Shown: positions 1 to 9,452 of the stretch, piece by piece | Layout: each line of letters opens with the position of its first letter | How positions within the stretch are numbered: the stretch's first letter is position 1 | NCBI GenBank assembly: GCA_036897525.1 | Contig: JAYMTJ010000103.1 | Coordinates: 1-28,334, forward strand | Length of the DNA: 28,334 bases | Reading direction: 5' to 3' | Origin: Pelargonium x hortorum | Lineage: Eukaryota > Streptophyta > Magnoliopsida > Geraniales > Geraniaceae | The notes under the pieces: generated by a model | Database searches by the model: none | Told to the model about the DNA's origin: nothing | What the model saw: only the letters and a program-made list of their open reading frames with translations | Made by a program: the position numbers and the translations under genes

Positions 1-205
1 TAAATTCTTCCAATAATTCCGAACCTAATTTTTTCAAAAAAGCACGTACAGTACTTTTGTGTTTACGAGCCAAAGTTACAAGAAAGTCGAAGTATATATA
101 TATTTGATTGAGTCGATACAAACTCTGTTTTTTTGAAGACACTTTCAAAGCTCAAATGAGACCTGATTCTATATAGTAGAAAAGTTTGCATCTTTTTAAC
201 ATCAA
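1..205 (-). pseudogene. matK: matK 3' part (plastid intron maturase), partial, probably decayed
   Basis: MatK is the plastid group II intron maturase, normally about 500 residues and encoded inside the trnK intron. Read on the minus strand, bases 76 down to 2 give the domain X signature [15 protein letters not shown] followed by LGSELLEEF, with T just before it. The frame leaves the window at base 1, so the last few residues lie outside. Further upstream [10 protein letters not shown] (139-110) and RCKLFYYIESG (193-161) match the family's RICRNLSHYYSG and SSKKKSLYRIKYIL blocks. Oddities: a TGA lies in frame at 152-154, within an apparent insertion between the ESG and SSKK blocks. Between YRL and LARK the expected LRLSC is readable only in another frame, around a TA run, so the frame slips and comes back. 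No convincing matK sequence was found beyond about 205-250, where about 400 further codons should be. I infer a decayed or transferred fragment; a rapidly evolving or edited functional gene is less likely. Confidence 0.85.
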
Positions 206-745
206 TTCAATAAAAAAGAGTACAAAAACACGCAGGCATGAGGCAAGAGCTTGTCTCTTGGTCTTGTTGGTTTGTTTTTTTGTATATCAGAGGCCCTGAT
301 CCGTAACAAGCAAAATAGGATAACTTAGATTCTGTAAAGTAATTTTAGATTTCGTGTACGTTCTTGCTTAGGCTTAGATTGACATGACACTTGGTGCGCT
401 TCTGCTTGGGAACTTCCTAGATAAAGCTTTTGAAGCAAAAGTTTTAAAGCTATTTTCTGGATTTTTTTCTGTAACCAAATTTGTGGGATAAAGAGCAGAA
501 CTTTACTCCCTAGCACTTTTACAGGTAGAATATCAAACTAAGAAATTAGAAGTGACTCAACAGAATTTTCAAGTAAAGGAAGGTACGCTACTCTTTTATT
601 AGACTTTACTTTGCGATCCAAAAACCCCTACCCTAAAAGTACTGGTTTACTCAAATGAGTATTCTAGTGACTTAGTCTTCCGATCCGGGCGAGAGGTTTG
701 GGCAAGGCCTTCCGAGTTTTCAATCTATCTGAAGAATAATAGACT
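206..745. other. Spacer beside the matK fragment
   Basis: This should hold the middle of matK if the gene were intact, but no conserved matK block could be read on the minus strand. A short frame on the minus strand (325-516) is rich in lysine, leucine and glutamine and does not align with the family. In-frame stops are frequent in all six frames. Either the matK copy is truncated near base 205 or the upstream part has diverged past recognition by eye. Confidence 0.5.
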
Positions 746-1030
746 TTGCTTTTGGATTGGAAGGAATATAACTTTTCTTTTATAGGGTTTAACTGTAAAT
801 TCAGGAGCTCGGCTCTGTATAATCTTTTAGGTTATAGGAATTTAGTTATATCAAACTATTATATCTCTTTAGGTACACAGGAGCCCTTTCGAACAAGAGT
901 AGGTAATATAATATATCCCGGAAAACGAAATTGGCTCGAATTAAAAGCCGGGAATTTAACAGGCATGTATGGGGCTATTTCTTTTTCTTGCGGCTATGCC
1001 TTAAGTTGGGTTTCAAAAAAAGCAGGGTAG
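746..1030 (+). CDS. Unassigned 94-codon reading frame
   Basis: Not recognised. The frame begins at a TTG (a TAA and a TAG lie just upstream) and ends at TAG. The product would be mixed, with aromatic and glycine residues in the second half (for example GNIIYPGKRNWLELKAG and GMYGAISFSCGYALSWV). There is no clear signal peptide or strongly hydrophobic membrane span. Codon use is less rich in TAG-like strings than the flanks, which hints at, but does not show, past coding. It is the longest frame lying fully inside the window, but a frame of this length is not unexpected by chance in 28 kb of this composition. It could be a fragment of a decayed gene or pure chance. Confidence 0.15.
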   Translation: MLLDWKEYNFSFIGFNCKFRSSALYNLLGYRNLVISNYYISLGTQEPFRTRVGNIIYPGKRNWLELKAGNLTGMYGAISFSCGYALSWVSKKAG

Positions 1031-4000
1031 AGACTCTAGTATCTTCGACTATTGGGTATTCTGGTACTTGAATTAGGAAATTAGGAACTCCTTTCTTTCT
1101 AGATTTACTAGTAAGTAGTACCGGGGGTAATATACTTTACCCCTTATGGGTATAGAAATTCAGATTTGATGTATTAGGCAGGCCCGCATTAATCTACGGG
1201 AATTGCATGTAAGCACACTGTAAGGCCCTTTTTTTATTCAGGGCTGTTACTTCTTACTCTAATCCGTTATCCTCAAGCTGCACCTTCTATGCTGGTAATG
1301 AACTATGACACTTTCTCGATGGTATAGCTAGAGTCTTCCTTATTAATCGATCCCGTATTTACAAAGGAGCTGTATTGCCAATAGATTTTATTATACTCTA
1401 GAAAACCCTTATTTCAGAAGTTCAACTCAAAAAGATACAGGGGCAAGGGCGACCCCACACTACAAATAAAATACCAGGAAGACTCTTAGTTACTCGCTAT
1501 TAGCAGAATTAGACCTCCCTCTCTACTATTAGAAAGCACTTTGGCCTCCTTTTCATAGTGACTTCGGTTTTTTGAGCTCTTTATCGAGTTAGTTCTCTAA
1601 CTCTTTTTACTGGCGGGCTTTTTATGTATTTTTTCCTTTATTATATAAATTCAAAAATTTAGGACAATCTCTTTTATCTATTAGACGCAACGCGGATACT
1701 CGTTTTATACTTATGATAGAAGAGCCCTTCTTAGCTTACCCATATAAATTCATTCGTGGACTTAGCCCTTTTCGACTTACTCTTTAGGGCGTTTCGGGGG
1801 ATTTACTAATGAGTAGTACCAAATAGGGTTCCTTTTGCCTGGAGCTACTTCAGGGATTACCATATCTAGAAATTTTTGAATCTTAAATACCCCAATCTCG
1901 GTTTTCATGTCCTCTAGCTTTTAGAGTGGTAACGAAAAAAAAATGCGATTTGTTAACTCTAGATTGTAGTACTACTCAAGAGTATGTATTTTTAAAGGAT
2001 TTTTAGGTCTTTTCTTTTAGTAGTTATAATATAAAAGGCAACGAGCTAAACCCAGACCAGAAAATCCTTTAGGGCAGAGAATTTCGCGGCTTATATTATC
2101 GCAGAGTTAGGTAATTGTTATCTCACCCTTCGGAGTCTTACTACATTAAAAAGTTATAGTCATGTTAAACCTTCCGTACTGTAGAAGGGGACTCTTGTAG
2201 GACTTAATGGCTTACTTATATTATAAACAGGGTCTAAAAGGGTCTTGCTTGATTACTCATTTTAGTAATAAGGACTTTATACTTTTTGACTACTCTATTT
2301 ACTCTTTCTTTGCTTTGGAGGAGGCCCATAACTTTAAGGCTTTCTTCCATCGGTTAATTCCCCTATATCTTAAAGAAAAAGACTAAAGTACAAAATACAA
2401 AAGGAGACCCCGGTTTAAGCCTCTCCCTTTTAGAGGGTTTCCCTGTTCAGGTTAGAATTCGAAACCCTTTTTAGTTAATAGACTTCTGTTTACTAGACCT
2501 GCTCTTCCTTGTGTTTCAGGAACTGCCTTGCTTGAGGCCCTTTTGTAGTAGGAAACCCACCGGAGTCTCTAATATAAGGGGTTGTAAAGTTTCCATTTTA
2601 GGTAGGTAAAGTTAATATTCGTGTCGCATAATGCTTATACTTTTTATAATTGTTATATCTTACTCTTTGTAGAAATTTCGTATTATTTAGGGAAGTTTAT
2701 AGTCTTTTTTTGTACTCTCCCCCTCTCTCCTTTACCCTATATACTAAGAATCAGTAACTTAATTTAAGCTATGAATCGATAGTAAATAAAGTAAATAACT
2801 GGCACGCATGTCCATACAGAACTTAACTTAATTCACCTAGATAATAATATATAATAAGGAATGCTATTACTTTCTTAATTGATAAATTTAGTATGATGAA
2901 ACAGGTAAACTCCTTTTTTTGAGCGAGCAATAAAGTCTAAACTATTCTATTATAGGACCCTAACTTTTCATAAGTTCAGGCGGGCTAACTAACTACTTAA
3001 AATTTAGAATCTACACAATTAGATAACTAAGTTAATGAATGAGTTTGCAAAAGTTCCCACTCCGTTATTAACAGATAGTTATTAATAAATTAAATATTCT
3101 TTATATGTTATTTCTATGTTATATCAAACGGGGCTCGTGTTGTCTTTTGGGTATAATTCTATGTATTTCTGAAAATAACCTACAGTATTTTGACCTACCT
3201 GACTCCGTTGTGACTCTTCGTATGACAGTGTTCATTACTAAACCTGATATTAAAAAGTAGTTATACTCAGACATAGTCCTACCCCCACCTAAAACCCCCT
3301 AAACCATCCCATTGAAACAAAAACTTACCCTATACTAAGACTCTGGACGCTATTGTTTAAGTAATTTATTTGTAGAGGGTCTATTGCTTATACGCTTTTT
3401 TATGTATTTTTAATAATTAACTCGCTTATATTGTATTGGCTTAGCTATTTCGTAGATATATCGAAAAAACCGATTTTTCAAGTTTGGTATTCTTTAGTTT
3501 AGGGGAGCCACTTTTTATTGAACCTGTGAAATCTCTCTAAAGAAAGAAGAGTGACGCATTCGATTTGCAAGAGGACTGCTTTATTGTATTTCCAATATCA
3601 AGTAAAGTCCTTAATTAAAACGAATAATTTATTTACGAATTCTCTTCGAACCCCAACAAGATTGATGAATATAACATATTTGATATTTGAGGAATATCCA
3701 GGATTTTCTATATGTTCTTTTTTTTTGTGCACTGCGTTTCACTGTAACTAAATAAATTCTTATTGATAACTGTTCCTTATCTTTAAGAAGGGCCCGACTA
3801 AGTCTCATAAAGCAAGTTCCATTTAATTTAGTCTTTAACATGAAATCTCGTTACTTACAATTTCTAAACGATATTCACAACTCGCATTCCCTCTCTCTTT
3901 TGAGTGTTTTTCGTTGCCAGGAATTTTTTCTGTTTTTAATGGGGACCCCGAATCGAGATATACTGACTAGAGTTTTTTTGTATACATTCTTAGTAAGAAT

Positions 4001-5340
4001 TTTAAGCTATTTTATTTGACTCTTCCGATTTAGTATAGTACTTAATGATAACTCTTGCTTGTTTTCCATTTATTTTGTAGCCATCCACAAGTGAGTAAGT
4101 ATTCCTTTTTTAAGGAAAAACTTCTTTATTTTATTAGAATAAGCTAGGGGTAAGACTAAAAGAAAAACCGGAGTCTGTGTTCTTATCTTAAACTAAAGCT
4201 AGGATGTAATAACTGCTCACGAGTGTAGTATATATGCTACATGGGGTACTGACTATATACGGAATACAGAGTTCCCTGTCCCGAGTGCTCGGTCTGCTTA
4301 GGTATGCCATAAAATAATCAAACTAAAACTTCAATTTGATTTGTTGCAATTGCATCGCTTCTTTTAAAATTAGATTGTCTTTTATGAACCTTAATTTCAA
4401 GTATAAAGTCCGTGTCATTTGCTGGTTCTATTCTGTCCAGTTAGTAAAAAGGATGCTAAGAATAGAATAAGTCAGAAACTTATGTGAACAAAGAATTAAA
4501 ATACTATATCTTACTACACAGCATAGATTTGTAAAGTTTGCTTTTAACACCCTCTTAGAATAGAAACTGAGGAATATACTTCTTTCTTATTAAATGAGAA
4601 ATCTATATTTCTCTGGGGGTATTTGGTATAGTAAAATATACCTGGAGGGAAAATTATTTAGGAGTCCACATACTCTTTATTTAATTTACTTAACGAAACT
4701 CTGACAATGAAAACATTGCGCTTATTTAAGAGGGGTCCTTTAGCTTACATCCTTATAATATTAAGTATTATTCCTTGAGCTACAGAGCTTGAAATAACCA
4801 AAAGCAAAAGAATTTATCGGTTATTCCTATACTTATTATGAAAAAATTTGAAATATTAGAAAGGTTTATTCCTCAAATTCTATCTGCTCACTCCTAAGAC
4901 AGAAAGAAAAAACGGATTACCCCAGAAGTAAGCCCATTAGCTACGTTTCAAACATATTTTTTGATTTTAAAAGGAATTCTTTTTTTTACCTTTCCCAAAC
5001 CTAAGACTTTTGCTCTCCAACAACTTACCGAGGATAGAAATCTTATCTCAATTGCAGAACTTTAAGTCATTAGGAAAGCGAAATGAGTAGAAATTTTTAG
5101 CTATAACTTCTTTTTAAAAAGAAATATAGACTAATCAAAAAAAACTTTTAATGTGTTGGAAATAAATCCGAGTCAGATATAGCTAGGTTTTCAAAGTTTT
5201 ATTACAATTGAAGCTCTCTCTATTTTAACTAGCAAACCTCCCCCTTTTTTAGGAATTTAGAAAAGCTTTTCCAATAAATCTAGTCAAGTTAGGGATAAAA
5301 TGCTCCTGTACTATACCAGATTTATAAGAACAAAAAATTA
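1031..5340. other. Long spacer without recognisable genes
   Basis: About 4.3 kb in which no protein family, tRNA or rRNA motif could be read on either strand. It contains a small inverted repeat at 4281-4292 (CCGAG, TG, CTCGG), scattered homopolymer runs and many CTAG and TTAG strings. The two overlapping frames at 3551-3841 on opposite strands look like chance, with compositions that follow the local base bias. Confidence 0.55.
4281..4292. repeat. Small GC-rich inverted repeat
   Basis: CCGAG and CTCGG are separated by two bases, giving a short GC-rich hairpin or cruciform in AT-rich surroundings. No gene ends next to it, so a terminator role is not supported. Confidence 0.6.
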
Positions 5341-5342
5341 GA

Positions 5343-5405
5343 AGTTACTGGTGGTAGATCAAAGTAATCTCAGTAAAAATGGCATAGGTTCGAATCGCAG
5401 CCGTT
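5343..5405 (+). other. tRNA-like string, probably not a working tRNA
   Basis: GGTGGTAGA followed about 30 bases later by ATAGGTTCGAATCG resembles the D-loop and T-arm of organellar tRNAs, and trnW in particular has GGTAGA and GTAGGTTCAAATC at a similar spacing. The T-stem does not pair properly (G-C closes the loop, but the next pairs include G opposite G and A opposite C). No acceptor stem or clean anticodon arm could be built. It may be a decayed tRNA or a coincidence within the overlapping reading frame. Confidence 0.12.
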
Positions 5406-5597
5406 GTAAGTTATAGAGCTAAACTCAAAGCCCGTGTAGAAGAAGTTAAAAGCTGTGATCACTTTATTGTATGGAATCTTCGAGGCACAAGACCGACATA
5501 TTTACCGCGTAATTGGAAAGAGATTGTGCCAATTGTCCATCAGATCATTTTAGGTAAAATTTTGACCCTTCTTGCTAATGCAAGATTTGAGGTGTAA
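5379..5597 (+). CDS. Possible rpl10-like frame with TAG at codon 3
   Basis: Reads ATG-GCA-TAG and then 69 uninterrupted codons to TAA at 5595-5597. The product starts VRIAAVVSYRAKLKARVEEV, continues KSCDHFIVWNLRGTRPTYL and then PRNWKEIVPIVHQIILGK, and ends ILTLLANARFEV. The pattern of a basic helix, then a hydrophobic strand ending in a (Y/L)RG-T motif, then a helix with RxW and a GK-x-L segment, resembles the N-terminal part of ribosomal protein L10, which some plant mitochondria encode. The match is by eye and weak. G+C and CpG are clearly higher than in the flanks and CTAG is absent, which supports a coding past. The family is longer than this, so it would be a truncated copy. The TAG at 5385-5387 blocks translation from the ATG unless it is edited (U to C would give CAG) or another start is used. 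The first part overlaps a tRNA-like string, so the similarity may be misleading. Confidence 0.22.
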
Positions 5598-5620
5598 AGA
5601 TGCTTTTTTATTTACTAGTG

Positions 5621-5638
5621 TTTTCTTAATTAAGAAAA
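5621..5638. repeat. 18-bp perfect palindrome
   Basis: TTTTCTTAA is followed directly by its reverse complement TTAAGAAAA. It sits 23 bases after the stop of the 5379-5597 frame. In organelles, inverted repeats after genes act as 3' processing or stability elements, but this one is AT-rich and has no loop, so a weak hairpin at best. Confidence 0.8.
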
Positions 5639-8600
5639 ATGGGTTTCCTTTCCTCGTACTTAATTTCTTTAAACTTGCAAGTAGATATAGGTTTTGTTTA
5701 ATATACACTACACTTATGGTAATTAGGAAGCAAGCCTACTTTAAGTTTTGAATCTAGGTCCTTTAAAAGGTTAACTTTTAAGCGAGAAAACCCCTTATTA
5801 GGAGTTCTAGCAATGGTACATCAGGAGAAGCTCCGTTCGTTTATTAGTACTAGAGACTACTATACCTAACTAAAGTTTTCTGTTAAGAAATAGTAGAAAG
5901 TCAGTGTACTTTTCCTAGTTCCTAAAAGGGCATCAAGTAAGACTAGGTCGAAAAGAAAAGTTAGAGTGTTATTATATTATATACTTTAATTTAGTAGCTG
6001 TATTTAATCGGATTTTACAATTCCTTAGAGAGAATGCTTTGCTTTGCTCTTTTGTTAACTATAAACTTACAAAGGGACAAAGGGCACTATCCTTTCCTTT
6101 CTCTAATCCAACTAACCTAGAACGTAAGAGAATGTGAAAGCAGCCCCTTATATTGATAGAAGCTTCTCATTTAATTTAAGAAAGTTCAGAAAACTTGGTA
6201 GGATAGAATTATATATAATAACCTGTAAATGTAAAAACTAAAGAGTCAAGAGCCACGAGGGCCCATCAAATGAATGAATTTCTGTAGCTATAACTAAGAC
6301 CTTACAGCGGGGGTTGCCAAATAGACTTTACTTTACGTAGAAGTGGCGATGAGGCAAGTAGGAGATATTGGGTCGAATAAGAAGAAGAAGAGGTTTTTTA
6401 AGAAATAGATCTCAATCCGAGTTTTACTGAGCTTTTCGTAGGATTTAGTGGTATAGTATATCCGTGTTAACGAAGGCTTTTTCGTGAATGTAAATAAAAT
6501 CCTTGAGATTTGGATGCAAAAGTTAAGTTCTCTTCTAAAATAATAAAGAGATTCCCAAGTAGTTTTGAAGTCATTTATACAACTTTTTACAAAAAAAAAA
6601 TGAAAATCTTTTACATTTTTTTTACATTAAGGAGCTCTTATTCCTGCTATCTATACTAAATTAAGCAGAAGGGGGTTCTTGTTCTTTTGAAGTGGGCTTT
6701 TATTTTAGAGATATTTTATTAGTAGCTCTGTAATTAAAGAAAAGCCAGACCAGACTAATAACTCCTAACTATAACTGTTGTAATGTAAATGAATTCCCGT
6801 GGGGGGAGAAAAGCAAAAAAATTGATTCTTATGTTCCTACTTAGGAGTCTTTTGGAGGTTACGAAGCTTCTTGAAAAACAGCTAAAGTTGGGATTAACTC
6901 CTATATAGATTGGAAGAGAAGTCCTTACTACTATGAACATTTTCTATACAGTAGGTCTAAAGAAGAGGAGGCTTCCTACCTAGTTTATTGAAGAGTTAGG
7001 AGTTTAGTGAACAGAGTTATTATTATAAAATGTAAAATATACAATTGTTATGGTTAATGCTTTTTCGTCCTTCAAATATCAATGAAATAGCAGAAGCAAT
7101 CAACATTCTTATCTTAAAAAAGGGTATGTAAAAAGAAACGGAATATTGACTTTATTCCTGAAATTAGGATAGGATACGCGGTAGCTAAATTAGTACTCTG
7201 TGTCGCGTAAGGACCCTCTAGCGCAAGGGGTTAAAGGGAGCCTTAGCCTATCTAATAAGTCTTGGTAGATCTCGATTCTCTTAGGTTATTATTTTATTCG
7301 TTAGTAAGTAGGTACGGATTAGAAATACACTTTTGCCTAAGCTAAGAGAGTTATCCTGATTCTTTAGAGACCCAGTACATAAGCCTCGTTATTAATATAG
7401 GTATAGGCTTTTTTTTACTTGTTAATGTACTCATATAAGACTATTAACAATGAATAGTTTCATTTGAACTCTGATCTGAGAACGAAGGACGCCCCCTCAT
7501 TAAAAGCACCACCTTAATCCAGGATCTGGTTACGAAAAAAAAAAGTTAAGGATTAGGCTCGGCTAGTAGGAGCTTAAGATGGATTCACACTATAGTTATG
7601 TGTAACTTTATCGGATATAAGTATAGTTATAAGTTTTCAAAATATGGGAATTGCTATACTATACTCTGGGATGAGTTTTTTCTATAAGTAGGAAAGAGCT
7701 AAACACATAAGATTCGAGTTCACATACAAGTCTTTGAATAATGTTATTCAATCCCATGACTACTATTATATTACTAAGTAACTTCCCAGGAAATCTAGGA
7801 GTTTAGAGTCAGAATTACAAATACATAGTCAATTTTCGCTATAGATAACGATAACTATAGATAAGTAAGTCGAAATGGGGTCTGCGAACAATTAAAAAGG
7901 TATAAACTCAAACGAGAGAGAGATAAGCTATTAAAAAAAGCGAGTCCTAAAGTCTAACTCGGATTTTTTTCTTACCCTTAAAGTAAGGTATTTAGTATAT
8001 AAATAAGGAACCCACTTTGTAAGTGTGCGTGCCCCTGCTTCTAGTGCTAAAATCCTTTCTTTCTTTTTTTTTGAAACTTGAGCCTAATTCAGGAGTTAAA
8101 ACTGTATGCTCACTGACTAACACGCAACAGAATAAGCTGACATACTTAAGATAGAACATTAGACTAGTTTCATAAAAAAGTAATTAAAACTCTATCCAAA
8201 GATAGCAAGAGTGAAGCAAACTCAATATTTTCTATTATTTTTGTAAAGAGAAAGAATAAGCATCGTACTAATGGAGAGCCCTACTCTTATATACTTAATT
8301 ACAACGGAAACCGACCTAGGATCCTCAATTGGCAGACTGATTCTAAAATAGAGTTTTACTTACCTTTAATTAAGTATCCAGAAATTTAACAAACAGGATT
8401 TCTATATACTAGTTTACTCTCGAGTCGAGTATTCCTTTACTCTGGACAAAACCCTACGTATATTCTTCGTATAATATTGTATTGTACTGCTAACCCATTC
8501 ATAACGACCTTCGATTACTATCGCACTGCTGATTCACAATACCGTTATTCAATTCAATATCAATATCAATATAAGGATAGAACTCCTTAAAGTAGAACCC

Positions 8601-9114
8601 TCTAGCAAAGTTTCAGAATACCTAACAGGATCTCTTTTAGATAGCAAAAGCTACTAAACTATCGTGTTTACTGTGAAAGTAAAAGCCGGGATCTAGGCGC
8701 GGTCTATTTAGATTAGAATAAAATAGTTATAGTAGGCATAAAAGGTACCTATTTTAAGAGAAACTTCCTTCAGATTTTTTCTCCTGTTTAAGTCCTAAAG
8801 GGGAACGGTTTTCTTTACTTATACACTTATTGAGTTCAAAGAAAGGGTATGCCCGGAATAGCTAAGGCAACCCCCCTAAAATTTTGATACTAACTGGGTG
8901 AATAGAGGACTCCTCCTTAAATCTAAAAGAAAGAGCTTTCACTCCTTAGTGGTTTTGAACTCTCGGTCAAGCTCCTGTTGAAAGCATACACTCCTTCTTA
9001 ATTAAGAGTTTATATGTTTGTTATGTCCTAATTAAAGTCTATATTATACACTATACTTAACTTACGCTATTGTAGAAAGTAAAGTCCATCACCTAGAATC
9101 AGATATCATACTAA
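5639..9114. other. Long spacer with simple repeats
   Basis: No gene recognised in about 3.5 kb. It contains a short AAG run near 6379-6392, the (CAATAT)3 repeat at 8555-8572 and a near-direct repeat of CTATAGATA around 7843-7862. The 61-codon frame on the minus strand at 6755-6940 has no recognisable family pattern and is not annotated as a gene. Confidence 0.55.
8555..8572. repeat. (CAATAT)x3 tandem repeat
   Basis: Three perfect copies of the hexamer CAATAT, preceded by the related strings ATTCAATTCAATAT. A simple replication-slippage repeat. Confidence 0.9.
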
Positions 9115-9452
9115 ATGAATTATCTCGCCAAGGGAAGGGAACAAAGACTTAAAAGACACCTGGGGAACCCTGTAGCTAACGAAGAGAGTATTTGCGTTGA
9201 CCTAGATTCAAGTAGGTGCCGGGGACTCGGAAACGATAATATAAAGTAGAGTTGGTATTGATTTTCGCTAAGTGGGACCCTGGCTCATATACAAGAAAAC
9301 GCGCATAGACTGCAGAAAATGGATATTTTCAAATATTACAAGTTTTAGCGGCACGGAGCTCTCTGTATACCCAAAAAAGAAGCGAATTTCCCTATATAAA
9401 ACAGGAAATCCTTATACTTTATCCTAAGCTTCCGGATATACGGAATACCTAA
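9115..9452 (+). other. Stretch with coding-like composition in two overlapping frames
   Basis: A 44-codon frame starts at ATG 9115 (MNYLAKGREQRLKRHLGNPV at the N-terminus) and ends at TAG 9247-9249. An overlapping frame opens after TAA 9237-9239 and runs to TAA 9450-9452 with a single TAG at 9306-9308; after that stop it reads TAENGYFQILQVLAARSS and more. Neither matches a family I know. The composition is somewhat richer in CpG than the flanks. Frames this short are expected by chance many times in the window, so this is recorded only as a stretch to compare with databases. Confidence 0.12.

Noticed and set aside
325-516. 63-codon minus-strand frame next to matK
   Set aside because: Tested as a further part of matK because a DIL-P string upstream recalls DILIPYP, but the spacing and following residues do not fit the family.
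3551-3841. Two overlapping frames on opposite strands
   Set aside because: No family pattern, AT-biased composition like the flanks, and each is the shadow of the other.
6755-6940. 61-codon minus-strand frame
   Set aside because: No recognisable motif or context; length expected by chance.
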